A stretch of 64,000 bases of DNA from JBHJGM01 sp050331815 (GCA_050331815.1 JBHJGM010000002.1:186001-250000), one strand, 5' to 3'. Positions 1 to 8,199 are shown, numbered from the stretch's first letter. A program made the numbers and translations. The notes: generated by a model not told the origin, from the sequence alone.

Positions 1-1
1 C

Positions 2-538
2 AACTTGGCCAACAGCGATTACCTGGGCGAATACCTGCATGCGGGTACCGCCACCCAGACGGCGCCGTTCACCGTCACGCGGCCCGATCCGGACAACCTG
101 ATCAAGTCTGCGGCCTACGTCGGGCATGCGACCAATCTGCCGACGTTTCGCATCACCGAGTCCCAGGACTTTTCTCCCTTCACGCGCACCTCGACCAATG
201 CGGCCCTGGTCGATGGCATGAACAACCTGATCGCGTTGCGCGATGCGCTGAACGCTGAAGACGTGAGCGCCATTCAGGCCGCCCAGGAGAACATCCGCGC
301 CCAGGAGGACATCCTGGTGGAGGAGATGTCCCTCATCGGCTCGCATCTGACCACGCTCGAAATTGTTACCAACCGCAGCGACGTGGCTTTTTTCAACTAC
401 GAGCAAAACATCTCGAAGGAGGTCGACGCCGACCTGGCTGAGACCCTCGTGCAACTCAACAGCACCAGCCTTGCCTATCAGGCTGCCCTGCAAAGTGGTT
501 CACAAATCATGAACCTCTCCCTGCTCAATTATCTCTAA
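2..538 (+). CDS. flgL: Flagellar hook-filament junction protein FlgL, C-terminal part (5' end outside window)
   Basis: The reading frame is open from the left edge, so the gene begins upstream and only about 178 C-terminal residues are visible. The C-terminal third is a long heptad-rich helix ending in the hydrophobic tail NLSLLNYL. This matches the flagellin-fold D0 domain and the usual SLFDYL-type ending of FlgL. A stretch around residues 75-110 (NLIALRDALNAED) matches the FlgL helix that follows the variable domain. FlgL (HAP3) joins the hook to the filament outside the cell. Flagellin itself is the alternative, but the location directly before fliW-csrA and the divergent middle region favour FlgL. 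Confidence 0.82.
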   Translation, partial: NLANSDYLGEYLHAGTATQTAPFTVTRPDPDNLIKSAAYVGHATNLPTFRITESQDFSPFTRTSTNAALVDGMNNLIALRDALNAEDVSAIQAAQENIRAQEDILVEEMSLIGSHLTTLEIVTNRSDVAFFNYEQNISKEVDADLAETLVQLNSTSLAYQAALQSGSQIMNLSLLNYL

Positions 539-559
539 GCAGCCTCGGGCGGACTGACT

Positions 560-581
560 CAGCGGTGGCCCAGCACCGCTG
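560..581 (+). other. Perfect 8-bp hairpin after flgL
   Basis: CAGCGGTG (560-567) pairs perfectly with CACCGCTG (574-581) around a six-base loop. It lies 21 bases after the flgL stop codon. No U-tract follows, so it is not a textbook intrinsic terminator. It may stabilise the flgL mRNA 3' end or help separate it from fliW. Confidence 0.4.
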
Positions 582-607
582 TGAAGCGCGGCACGTAAAA
601 AAATACT

Positions 608-634
608 TAAACGGTTCATCCTTTGTTCCGAATA
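608..634 (+). promoter_or_regulatory. Possible sigma-28-like promoter before fliW
   Basis: TAAACGGT (608-615), 11 bases, then TCCGAATA (627-634), compared with the enterobacterial FliA consensus TAAAGTTT-N11-GCCGATAA. The spacing is exact but the -10 matches only 5 of 8. The -10 ends seven bases before the fliW start codon, so a transcript from here would be nearly leaderless. This makes it the weakest of the four similar sites in the window. Confidence 0.25.
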
Positions 635-641
635 GGTTCTC

Positions 642-1079
642 GTGGCTACTGCCGACATAGAGAAGAACGAAGCCGGTCTGGATACCAGCATCGTTGAACT
701 GCCCGAGGGCATCATCGGTTTTCCCGAAATGAAGGAAGCCGAGATTGTCTTCAGTGAGGAGGAACTGCCGTTTCTGCGCCTGCGCGACAAGCAACCTGGT
801 GGCCTCACCCTGCTTGTCGTGGAGCCCGGTCCGCTTGTTCCCGGCTATCAGCCTGAGATTCTCGACAACGACCTCGGCTTCCTTGAAATCACCAAGCCCG
901 AGGAGGTCCTCTTGCTGAACATCGCTTCCATCCACGAGCAGGCCAGCGTGGAAGTCACCCTCAACCTGGTTGGTCCCATTGTGGTCAACCGCCGCAACCG
1001 TCGCGCCCGTCAGGTCGTGATCGGAAACTTTCAGAACTACACTGCCCGCTTCAAGCTGTTTGAAGCCGAGGGCGACTGA
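642..1079 (+). CDS. fliW: Flagellar assembly factor FliW
   Basis: FliW is a small cytoplasmic protein that binds flagellin and, when free, antagonises CsrA, so flagellin synthesis is tied to export. The 145-residue length and core motifs fit: LPEGIIGFPEM near residues 19-30, LLVVEPG, then a block around VTLNLVGPIVVN and a terminal QVVIGNFQNYTARF. The start is GTG at 642, and no other in-frame start precedes the conserved LPEGIIGFP block. csrA follows 53 bases downstream, the standard fliW-csrA pairing, and flgL lies upstream. It is probably co-transcribed with csrA. Confidence 0.95.
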   Translation: MATADIEKNEAGLDTSIVELPEGIIGFPEMKEAEIVFSEEELPFLRLRDKQPGGLTLLVVEPGPLVPGYQPEILDNDLGFLEITKPEEVLLLNIASIHEQASVEVTLNLVGPIVVNRRNRRARQVVIGNFQNYTARFKLFEAEGD

Positions 1080-1132
1080 TCCGCTGCCACTCGCACGCCA
1101 CTTTCTAAGCTCCGCCTAAAAAGGTTATACCC

Positions 1133-1372
1133 ATGCTCGTGCTTTCCCGCAAAGTTGAGGAAGCCGTCGTCATCGACGGGCGCATCGAGGTACGGATCAC
1201 CAAGGTCGAGGGCGATGTGGTGAAAATCGGAATCAAGGCGCCTCGGGAAATTTCCGTCTATCGCAAGGAGTTATACGATTCTGTGCGCCAGAGTAATGAG
1301 GAAGCCGTAGCCGCCGCGCGCAAGACGCGCTTCCCCGGGCGCGCCGCTGCCGCTGCGCGTAAGCGCTCTTGA
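1133..1372 (+). CDS. csrA: Carbon storage / translation regulator CsrA
   Basis: CsrA is a homodimeric RNA-binding protein that represses translation by binding GGA motifs in mRNA leaders, classically that of flagellin. The N-terminus MLVLSRKVEEAVVID is diagnostic, and the segment GIKAPREISVYRKELY carries the usual RNA-contacting residues. The protein is 79 residues against about 61 in E. coli. The extra C-terminal tail is Ala/Arg/Lys-rich (ARKTRFPGRAAAAARKRS) and may add nonspecific RNA affinity. The gene follows fliW directly. An RBS-like AAAAAGG precedes the ATG. Confidence 0.96.
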   Translation: MLVLSRKVEEAVVIDGRIEVRITKVEGDVVKIGIKAPREISVYRKELYDSVRQSNEEAVAAARKTRFPGRAAAAARKRS

Positions 1373-1399
1373 GGCAGCAAGAGGAAGCCGTGATCAGGC

Positions 1400-1606
1400 T
1401 TACCATTTGATCGTTGGGATAAGGGTGTCTGTAAAGCTGCGAGCTACAGGAGGACTCAAGGTTACTCCTTGGCTATCATCAGTTAACTGTATCTGTCCTT
1501 TAGCGAACTTTTTACCGTGAATGCGGTAAGGCCACGTCATTACTGGACGATGATTAGTCCGTCGTGCTTCAGGTCGCTTTGCCTCAGCAGATGACGTCAG
1601 TTCCAC
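1400..1606 (-). CDS. Doubtful small ORF in a low-GC gap
   Basis: A 68-codon frame with a GTG start and no homology I recognise. It fills the gap between csrA and the chemoreceptor gene, where GC falls to about 49% by my count over 1381-1620, against about 60% around it. The deduced peptide is basic at the N-terminus and has no signal peptide or membrane span. It could be a decayed fragment of an acquired gene, a real small gene, or chance. A sigma-28-like site for the downstream receptor lies on the opposite strand within it, which argues against coding. Confidence 0.2.
   Translation of the reverse strand: MELTSSAEAKRPEARRTNHRPVMTWPYRIHGKKFAKGQIQLTDDSQGVTLSPPVARSFTDTLIPTIKW
1527..1553 (+). 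promoter_or_regulatory. Sigma-28-like promoter of the chemoreceptor gene
   Basis: TAAGGCCA (1527-1534), 11 bases, then GACGATGA (1546-1553). The -10 matches the FliA consensus GCCGATAA at 6 of 8 positions and the spacing is exact. It would place the transcription start near 1560, about 65 bases before the chemoreceptor ATG. Its -35 closely resembles that of the cheW site (TAAAGCCA), which supports both. Confidence 0.45.
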
Positions 1607-1626
1607 ACATTTTGCCTGTCTGATTT

Positions 1627-3321
1627 ATGAAACTTGGGACCAAGATTATCGGGAGCGCCGTGGGCGCCGTCACCTTAACCACCGCGGTGGCCCTCTACGT
1701 GCAGAGCGGAGTCGCCCACGACCTTGGCGTCGAAATGCTCGAGCACGAGTTGCGGGCCACCCTGGTGCAGGCCGAAAGCGTGCGCGATGCCTTTTCCGAA
1801 CTCAGCCAGGCCAACGCTTTTGATATCGAAACCCTTTCCGCCGAGTTGGAAGATGCTAACGGCGACTACAAGTCCACCACCTTTTACAAGACCGTTCCGG
1901 TCGTAGCTGCCTGGGACGGGCTGAAGGAAGTCGCCGCTTTGGAGGGCTTTCAGTTTCGCGTGGTTCGGGAAGACCCGCGCAACCGCGAGAACCGCCCGGA
2001 TGCGTTCGAGCTCGAGATTTTGAGTCAGCTTGAAGCCGGCGCTGAAGAGGTCTTCATCGAGCGTGACGACATCAACGCGGTGACCTTCGCCCGCCCGGTC
2101 TTCATCACCGAGGACTGCCTCTTCTGTCACGGCGACCCCAAGAACAGCCCCACCGGCGACGGCAAGGATGTGCTCGGTTTCGCCATGGAAGATTGGGATG
2201 TGGGCGACCTTCGCGGCGCGTTCATTTTGACTGCCGACTTGGAAGGCGTCGATGAGGTCGCACAGGCCGGCATCATCGAGGTGATTTTCTGGGCGATACC
2301 TGTAGTCATCATAATTTGCGGCGGATTGTACTTTCTCGTGCGCAAAGCGGTTACCTTGCCATTGGGCCGCGCTATCGAAGATCTCAACACCGCCTCGGAA
2401 CAGTCCGGTTCGGCGACCACCGAGATTTCCAGCGCAAGTTCCTCGCTGGCTAACAGTTGCTCCGAACAAGCGGCCGCGCTGGAGCAGACCCGCGCCTCCG
2501 TTGACGAAATTTCCGGCCTGGCCGGTCGCAACAGCGAGAGTGCTCGCAAGGCGCTCGAACTTGCCGAGCAGGCCAGCGATGTGGCCCGTGAAGGCAGCAG
2601 CGGCATGGAGCAGATGAACGAGGCCATGCTCGCCATCAAGGATTTCAGCGACCAGATCGCCAAGACCATGAAGACGATCGACGAGATCGCCTTCCAGACG
2701 AACATCCTCGCCCTCAACGCTGCTGTCGAGGCCGCGCGGGCCGGGGAAGCCGGTGCCGGATTCTCCGTGGTCGCCGATGAGGTGCGCGCCCTCGCGCAGC
2801 GTTCCGCGCAGGCTGCTCAGGACACCTCATCACTGCTCACCGAGGCAAGCGCCCGCAGTGAGCACGGCGTAACGCTCTGTTCAAACGTTCGCGAGAAAAT
2901 CGACCGCATCGTCGAAACCGTCGCCACCGTGAACGAGTTTGTGACCTCCGTCACGCAGGCCAGCGATGAGCAATCCAGCGGACTGCGCGAAGTTGTCCAG
3001 GCGGTCGCTCAGGTCGACGGTGCCACCCAAACCAACGCCGCCAACGCCGAAGAAACAGCCTCTGCCTGCTCGGAACTCGAGGCGCAGATCGAAGCGCTCC
3101 GTGGCGTTGTCGTCGGTCTGGTGGGTGTGATGGACGGGGGCGCCACCCTGCCGCCGCAGTCGAATTTCAATGCGTCCAAAGGCGGGGGTGCTTCAGGCCA
3201 ACAAAAAGGTTTTTCCATCCGTCCGGAAGCGCCCGCAATTCAGGGTGGCGGCGACCTGAACTTCCCCCAGCGTCAGAACGAAGAAGAATTCGTCGTCTCA
3301 GACGGTGGCTGGAAGAACTGA
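1627..3321 (+). CDS. Methyl-accepting chemotaxis protein with a DUF3365 (Tll0287-like) sensor carrying a CxxCH motif
   Basis: A transmembrane chemoreceptor of 564 residues. TM1 is at about 7-25. A periplasmic domain of about 190 residues resembles the DUF3365/Tll0287-like family. It contains C164-L-F-C167-H168, a c-type heme attachment motif, in the context ITEDCLFCHGDP. TM2 is at about 218-238. There is only a vestigial HAMP region, then a long coiled-coil signalling domain. The signalling tip near 351-395 contains IAFQTNILALNAAVEAARAGE, the hallmark of the CheA/CheW contact. The C-terminal tail (about 500-564) is Gly/Ser/Gln-rich, without a clear CheR/CheB-tethering pentapeptide. Heme attachment implies redox or gas sensing, inferred from related heme receptors. 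It is followed by a strong terminator, so it is probably monocistronic. Confidence 0.92.
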   Translation: MKLGTKIIGSAVGAVTLTTAVALYVQSGVAHDLGVEMLEHELRATLVQAESVRDAFSELSQANAFDIETLSAELEDANGDYKSTTFYKTVPVVAAWDGLKEVAALEGFQFRVVREDPRNRENRPDAFELEILSQLEAGAEEVFIERDDINAVTFARPVFITEDCLFCHGDPKNSPTGDGKDVLGFAMEDWDVGDLRGAFILTADLEGVDEVAQAGIIEVIFWAIPVVIIICGGLYFLVRKAVTLPLGRAIEDLNTASEQSGSATTEISSASSSLANSCSEQAAALEQTRASVDEISGLAGRNSESARKALELAEQASDVAREGSSGMEQMNEAMLAIKDFSDQIAKTMKTIDEIAFQTNILALNAAVEAARAGEAGAGFSVVADEVRALAQRSAQAAQDTSSLLTEASARSEHGVTLCSNVREKIDRIVETVATVNEFVTSVTQASDEQSSGLREVVQAVAQVDGATQTNAANAEETASACSELEAQIEALRGVVVGLVGVMDGGATLPPQSNFNASKGGGASGQQKGFSIRPEAPAIQGGGDLNFPQRQNEEEFVVSDGGWKN

Positions 3322-3350
3322 GCGGACGCTCCCGGCCAAGCTTTTTTCCA

Positions 3351-3386
3351 ACGGCTCCCCGCACCTGGGGAGCCGTTTGCTTTTAT
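3351..3386 (+). terminator. Intrinsic terminator of the chemoreceptor gene
   Basis: A perfect 10-bp stem, ACGGCTCCCC (3351-3360) with GGGGAGCCGT (3367-3376), with a 6-base loop and a T-rich tail (TTGCTTTTAT). It lies 30 bases after the receptor stop codon. Confidence 0.88.
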
Positions 3387-3470
3387 AGAGCCTATACTGC
3401 GGATTTTGAAGCCTTTGGCGCTTCAGGGGAGCCCGTATCTTGACGATTCATGCATAGCTAAGATCGCAAA

Positions 3471-5420
3471 ATGGCTATTAAATTCATAGGCCGTGATTCC
3501 GAGATCGATCGCCTTACCCGGGATATCGGGCGCGGCTTTCGTGGCAACGGCGTGCCCACGGTCACGTGCGTCTACGGGCCCACCGGTATCGGCAAGTCCG
3601 CGTTTCTGGAGTTTTTTTGGGAGCGCATCTCCAGCCTGCAAATTCCGTCCGTCTGCATCCGTGCCAAAGTCCCCGCGGAAGGCGCCGACGTGCGCGCCTG
3701 GCTGGAAGCGATCACACCGGACATCCGGGCCAGCCATCCCGCCATTCAAAAGCGCCTGGTCCGCTTTCGCCATGCCTTTGCCCAGAAAATGGCCTACCTC
3801 GACCACGGCACGCGACCGCCCTTCGACCCGCAGCGTCCCGACGCCGCGCTGTTTGAATGGTGGCTGACCGAGCTGTGCGTCAACCTCATCGACCCGGACC
3901 AGAAAGAAGGCCGGCGGATCTCCCAGGTGCGGCTCTTCTGGTACCTCGACGATTTTGAACGCTGGCCGCCGATTTGTGAAACTTGGTTCGGCGTCTGGCT
4001 CCCGCGCGTTTTCAAGGCGCATGCGGAATCCTGTGAGCAGCGCTTTTTCACGGTGCTCGAAAAGGAACCCGCTGCGGTCACCGGATTTAAGGCTATCTGG
4101 GAGCGCGTGGGCGAGGTCACTGCGCCCATCGAACTGGCACCCTTCAGCAAGCAGCAGACGGCGGCGTTTCTGGAGTCCGCCAACCTGCCTGCCGATCAGC
4201 TCGACCATGCCTACGAGACCACCGGCGGGGTACCGGGACGCCTGGCCGAGTACCTAGACAGTCAGTCGAATGCGGGCAGCGAGCAGGAGGTCTCGCTGGT
4301 CGAAGGCGTCTTCAAGGGCAAGAGCCAGCGGGAGAACCAGTTCATTCTCTGGGCCGCGCACCTGCGTTGGTTCAGCCGCGAGTTTTTGCGATTCTTCGCC
4401 GGAAGCACCACCGGCGACGACGCCTTTGCCTACCTCAAGTTGCGCCTGGAGTTGGAACTGACGCCCACCTCCGGAGGCTATCAGGTAAGCGGGGCGGTGG
4501 CCGACGCATTGACTGCCTGGCACAAGCAGCGCCAGCCCGAAGAGTACGAGGCCTTCGAACGACGGGCTCAAATCTGCATGGACCTGTTTCACTCGGTTGG
4601 CAACGCCGCCGATTTGGGGATCCTCTCGCTGCTGGCCCGCTTTCGTTTCTTCAACAACCAGCTGATCGAACAGATCCTCCCGACCGACTCAAAGACGGTC
4701 CGCCTGTTCATCAAGGCCAACCCCCACTTCTTTTACGAAACCGAGCACAATCAGGCTGTCGCGGATCCCTTTCGCTCACAGTTCAACGAGTACAACAGTC
4801 TGGTTGCTCACCCACAGGAACGCGAGCTGCGCGAAAAAATCCAGAACGCCTGGAACGAGCGGCGCGACGGTGTGCTGCGCGAGATGCACGAGATCGACGA
4901 GTCCATCCAGCGCGAAGAAAAAACCCTGGAAGGCATCAGCGAGGAACTCAGCAAGATGAACGCTGACAACCGGGCCAAGCGCTTTGACGAAAAGCTGACG
5001 GAGTCGCCCGACGTCAAGGTGCAGTTTGCCGGACCCAGCCCAGCGGGTGGACTGAGCGTTTTCTGCCTGGTGGGCGTCCTCGGGCTTATTTTGGGTGTAA
5101 TATTCCTTTATATGGGGATCCTTTTCGCCGATCATTTTTCCATGACCTACTGCGCGGTCGGCGTGATGTGCCTGGTAGTCGGCCTTTCCGTACCGTACCG
5201 CCGCCGTCCCCAACCCCGCTCCGCTCCGATCGCCGCCGTGTCCAAACCTCGACCCAAAGCGCCACCTCCGCCGCCTTCCGATTCGAATCAGCGTCTGCTC
5301 AATATGAAACTGACCAACCTCGAGAACAAACGATCGCTCATCATCGAATCGCTGGCGCGCCAACGCCAACGCCTGGCCGAACTCGACAGCCTGCTCTGCG
5401 AACCGTACGCCAACGCGTAA
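3471..5420 (+). CDS. Membrane-anchored P-loop NTPase of unknown function
   Basis: A 649-residue protein I cannot place in a named family. The N-terminus looks like an ORC/STAND-type AAA domain. It begins FIGRDSEIDRL, then Walker A GPTGIGKS at 36-43 and a Walker B-like FWYLDDFE with D160-D161. A winged-helix-like region may follow (about 300-450). A charged coiled coil occupies about 465-520, two membrane spans about 528-551 and 553-575, then a Pro-rich linker and a short final coiled coil. The N-terminal 500 residues should be cytoplasmic. cheD follows after 40 bases, then two HDOD genes, so a chemotaxis or signalling role is suggested by context only. STAND proteins often act as ligand-gated scaffolds; whether this one does is unknown. 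Confidence 0.8.
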   Translation: MAIKFIGRDSEIDRLTRDIGRGFRGNGVPTVTCVYGPTGIGKSAFLEFFWERISSLQIPSVCIRAKVPAEGADVRAWLEAITPDIRASHPAIQKRLVRFRHAFAQKMAYLDHGTRPPFDPQRPDAALFEWWLTELCVNLIDPDQKEGRRISQVRLFWYLDDFERWPPICETWFGVWLPRVFKAHAESCEQRFFTVLEKEPAAVTGFKAIWERVGEVTAPIELAPFSKQQTAAFLESANLPADQLDHAYETTGGVPGRLAEYLDSQSNAGSEQEVSLVEGVFKGKSQRENQFILWAAHLRWFSREFLRFFAGSTTGDDAFAYLKLRLELELTPTSGGYQVSGAVADALTAWHKQRQPEEYEAFERRAQICMDLFHSVGNAADLGILSLLARFRFFNNQLIEQILPTDSKTVRLFIKANPHFFYETEHNQAVADPFRSQFNEYNSLVAHPQERELREKIQNAWNERRDGVLREMHEIDESIQREEKTLEGISEELSKMNADNRAKRFDEKLTESPDVKVQFAGPSPAGGLSVFCLVGVLGLILGVIFLYMGILFADHFSMTYCAVGVMCLVVGLSVPYRRRPQPRSAPIAAVSKPRPKAPPPPPSDSNQRLLNMKLTNLENKRSLIIESLARQRQRLAELDSLLCEPYANA

Positions 5421-5460
5421 GCGGTCAGCCTCACACTAACTTTCAGGCGAACGGATACTT

Positions 5461-5982
5461 GTGGGCGGCGCTCCTTCCATTGGCGGAATTTTTACCCAGC
5501 GTATCGTGGTGGGCGTGGGGGACCAGGCGGTCTCCAACAACGCCACGGCCACGGTCAGCACCTACGCGCTGGGCTCCTGCGTGGCGGTGGTCACCTTCGA
5601 CAAGGGTACTGGGGTGGGGGGCATCCTGCACGTGATGCTACCCGAGTCGAAGCTCTCGCCGGACAAGGCACGCAATCAGCCTGCCATGTTCGCAGATACA
5701 GGTCTACGCGTGTTCTTTCGCGATCTGCAGGGCCTGGGCGCGAACACCCGCAACCAGCGCATCGTGCTCGCCGGCGGTGCCGCGGTGCTCAGCGGCAGCG
5801 ACAGTTTCAAGATTGGCGAACGCAACACGGCGGCCATCCGCCAGATCCTCAACGGCGCGGGCCTGCGTGCCTGTTTTGAGGATGTCGGCGGCGTGACCAA
5901 CCGCACCCTCCACCTCACGCTCTCCAATGGCACCCTCGAAATCAAGATGCCTTCGGGTAATCGCTACGTGGAGATGGCATGA
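5461..5982 (+). CDS. cheD: Chemoreceptor glutamine deamidase CheD
   Basis: CheD deamidates specific glutamines in chemoreceptors to glutamates, tuning their methylation and signalling. The protein has 173 residues. The catalytic Cys is C40 in YALGSCVAV and the catalytic His is H57 in LHVMLPES; both motifs are canonical. The start is GTG at 5461, 40 bases after the NTPase gene. The stop overlaps the start of the next HDOD gene by four bases (ATGA), implying translational coupling. No cheC, cheA, cheB or cheR lies in the window, so the rest of the pathway must be elsewhere. Confidence 0.94.
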   Translation: MGGAPSIGGIFTQRIVVGVGDQAVSNNATATVSTYALGSCVAVVTFDKGTGVGGILHVMLPESKLSPDKARNQPAMFADTGLRVFFRDLQGLGANTRNQRIVLAGGAAVLSGSDSFKIGERNTAAIRQILNGAGLRACFEDVGGVTNRTLHLTLSNGTLEIKMPSGNRYVEMA

Positions 5983-6836
5983 CACTCGAATCACTTATCA
6001 AACAAACCGAGAAGCTCCTGCCTAGCCCGCAGGTGCTGCCGCGTTTGCTCACCGTACTCGAAAGCGATGACGCCTGCGCCTGGGACATCGTCGACTTGGT
6101 CAAGCTCGACGCCGCCCTGACCACGCAAGTCCTCGCCCTGAGCAACAGCGCCTTTTACGGCTTTGCCAGCACAAGCACCGATCTGGAGGAAGCCGTCAAC
6201 CGACTCGGCTTCCGCGAATTGTACAAGCTCGTCAGCCTGGTGCTTTGCCGCAAGCTGATCGGCAAGGATAGCCTCGAAGCGTACCTGCTCGCCGAGGGCC
6301 AGCTCTGGGAGCATTCTCTCGCCACTGCCGTGGCCGCCGAAAACATCGCTGGGCTGGCCGCTGAGGATTCCTCACTGGCTTATACGGTCGGTTTGATGCA
6401 TTGCATCGGCAAGCTGGCTATCAACCAGTTGGGCTCCGGACACTACGAAGCAGTCTACCGTAAAATCGAGGAGGAGAACCTCACCATGCTCGAAGCCGAG
6501 CGCGCCGTCATGGGCTTCGACCATGCCGAGGCCACCGCCGCGCTGCTGCGTCACTGGAATTTTCCGGAGGAGGCCTGGAAACCGATCCAGCACCAGTACG
6601 TGCCCGCAGAGGCCGTCGCCCACAAGGGCATGACCGCGGTGCTGCACACGGCTGTTTACGTGGCCGCCATCACCGGTACGAACCATGGCCGCGACGCCTG
6701 GGCCTTCCGTTTGGACGACAACGCTTTGAAGATGGCCCGCCAGACGCCCGAGTCGATTCAGGAGATCGTCATCCAGGTCGTCGAGCGTCTGGAGACCGTC
6801 AAGGGCCTGATCGGCACCAACGCGAACAACAAGTAA
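5979..6836 (+). CDS. HDOD-domain signalling protein (first of a tandem pair)
   Basis: A 285-residue cytoplasmic protein made almost wholly of an HDOD domain, the fold related to HD phosphohydrolases but lacking the catalytic HD pair. Recognisable pieces are LPRLLTVLES near the N-terminus, then VKLDAALTTQVLALSNSAFYG and AVNRLGFRELYKLV. HDOD proteins act as regulatory scaffolds in bacterial signalling and are often found with chemotaxis and c-di-GMP genes. The start ATG overlaps the cheD stop, so the two are co-translated. The next gene begins 21 bases downstream and encodes a divergent paralogue. Confidence 0.88.
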   Translation: MTLESLIKQTEKLLPSPQVLPRLLTVLESDDACAWDIVDLVKLDAALTTQVLALSNSAFYGFASTSTDLEEAVNRLGFRELYKLVSLVLCRKLIGKDSLEAYLLAEGQLWEHSLATAVAAENIAGLAAEDSSLAYTVGLMHCIGKLAINQLGSGHYEAVYRKIEEENLTMLEAERAVMGFDHAEATAALLRHWNFPEEAWKPIQHQYVPAEAVAHKGMTAVLHTAVYVAAITGTNHGRDAWAFRLDDNALKMARQTPESIQEIVIQVVERLETVKGLIGTNANNK

Positions 6837-6857
6837 ATCCGCTTTACGCTCAACGTT

Positions 6858-7790
6858 ATGCTGTCTGCCCGCAAAAAGGAACCCACCACGCTCGCCGACC
6901 AGCCGGTGGGCGATCTCGATGTGCTGAAGCAGAAGGTCGACGATTGCCCGATGCTGCCCTCGCTGCGGCGCATCGGCGAGTCCCTTAAAGAACTGCTCGA
7001 AGGCGAGAACGCGACCTCGGCCTCCATCGCTGAAATCGTCGAACGCGACCCCAGTCTTTCCACCCGCGTGATGAAGATCGTCAATTCGGCGCTCTTCGGT
7101 CTGTCCCGGAAGGTCGAGGCCATCGAGGACGCCGTCTTTTACCTGGGTGTGCGCCAGATTCGCGAGCTGGCCATGAGCCTGCCGGTTATCGACGAAACCT
7201 CTTCAATGTGCGCGGGCAGCGCCTCGGGAGCCACCTGGCAAAGTTTCTGGGAGCACAGCCTTGCCGTGGCCGTGACCAATCGCGAAATCCACGGTTTGGC
7301 CAATTTGAACGAGGAGTTCGATGTCGGTTACATTTCCGGGCTGGTCCACAACATTGGGCTGATCGCCCAGGCGCAGATTTTTCCGGTCGAGTTCGCGCGC
7401 AACCTCGCGTTGCCCCCGTTGGATAGTGCGCAGGCCTTCACCGCTTTTGAACGCGAAAACATCGGTTGGGACCACGGCCTGATCGGTTCATTTTACCTGG
7501 CGCGGCACCAGATGGGTGCGGAGATTCTCGAGAGCGTGCAGTTCCACGTCGCGCCGAGTTTGGCCGTGGAACATCCTAAGTTTGCCGCCGCCGTCGAGCT
7601 TGCCGAGTCCATTGCGCGCTGCAGCGGCCTGATCGGAGCCGAGCCCATCGAGCTGCCCCATCAGGACGACTGGACGCGTTCCAACTCCCTCGAAATCCTC
7701 TTTCCGGAAGAGAGCATTCGCACCCGCGCGGTGGAGCGGCTCGAGCGTTTTGCCGGCAAGCTGCCGCTGGCGCTCGACGTTTTGAAGTAG
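6858..7790 (+). CDS. HDOD-domain signalling protein (second of a tandem pair)
   Basis: A 310-residue HDOD protein and the last gene of the NTPase-cheD-HDOD-HDOD run. Motifs include CPMLPSLRRIGESLKELLEG, VERDPSLSTRVMKIVNSALFG and AVFYLGVRQIREL, then SFWEHSLAVAV and YISGLVHNIGLIA. The two HDOD genes share domain architecture but little obvious sequence identity, so they are old paralogues or an acquired pair. No catalytic HD residues are seen. No promoter is visible in the 21-base gap, so transcription probably reads through from cheD. Confidence 0.87.
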   Translation: MLSARKKEPTTLADQPVGDLDVLKQKVDDCPMLPSLRRIGESLKELLEGENATSASIAEIVERDPSLSTRVMKIVNSALFGLSRKVEAIEDAVFYLGVRQIRELAMSLPVIDETSSMCAGSASGATWQSFWEHSLAVAVTNREIHGLANLNEEFDVGYISGLVHNIGLIAQAQIFPVEFARNLALPPLDSAQAFTAFERENIGWDHGLIGSFYLARHQMGAEILESVQFHVAPSLAVEHPKFAAAVELAESIARCSGLIGAEPIELPHQDDWTRSNSLEILFPEESIRTRAVERLERFAGKLPLALDVLK

Positions 7791-7833
7791 CGCCGGCTGC
7801 CCTGCGGGTGGGAACGATACCCGGGGCCAGATC

Positions 7834-8040
7834 CTACCGACAGCGCGCGACGAAAAAGCGCTGCGAAGTACCTTGGCTGCCCACGCGTACCCGCACGGAT
7901 TTCCCGCAACTGGGGCAGCAACCGGTGTACGCGCTGCCGTCCGGCAGACGATACAGCCTGCCGTAGACGGAGCAATCGGCAAAGTAAACCCCGAGGAAGG
8001 GCTTTGCGGAGGCTCCGGCTGAGGGCGCTTGTGTTTTCAT
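7834..8040 (-). CDS. Small conserved-looking Cys-rich protein
   Basis: A 68-residue soluble protein starting at ATG 8040. Upstream in-frame starts at 8061 (ATG) and 8067 (GTG) are also possible. It contains FADCSVYGRLYRL, then GCCPSCGKSVRVRVG, and ends FFVARCR. The CPSCG knuckle with the other cysteines suggests a one-zinc ribbon. The sequence has the regular pattern of a real protein, and the opposite strand offers nothing better. It is convergent with the HDOD operon and divergent from cheW. The function is unknown. I have an uncertain memory of similar short proteins in other Verrucomicrobiota. Confidence 0.6.
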   Translation of the reverse strand: MKTQAPSAGASAKPFLGVYFADCSVYGRLYRLPDGSAYTGCCPSCGKSVRVRVGSQGTSQRFFVARCR

Positions 8041-8122
8041 TTGGTGGGGAAATCGGCACATTTTCACCGATTGTTAATCTTTTTTACATATTTTCTTACG
8101 TCGATGTGATTGGGCTAGAGGC

Positions 8123-8149
8123 TAAAGCCAGTCTCTCCAACTCCGATTA
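8123..8149 (+). promoter_or_regulatory. Sigma-28-like promoter of cheW
   Basis: TAAAGCCA (8123-8130), 11 bases, then TCCGATTA (8142-8149). This gives 5 of 8 and 6 of 8 matches to the FliA consensus TAAAGTTT-N11-GCCGATAA, with exact spacing. Transcription would start near 8156, about 44 bases before the cheW ATG. It is the best of the four similar sites in the window. Confidence 0.55.
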
Positions 8150-8199
8150 GGGCTCTAACAAACCGATTTTCTTTCAACGCAGAGCTTACACACCGAGCC

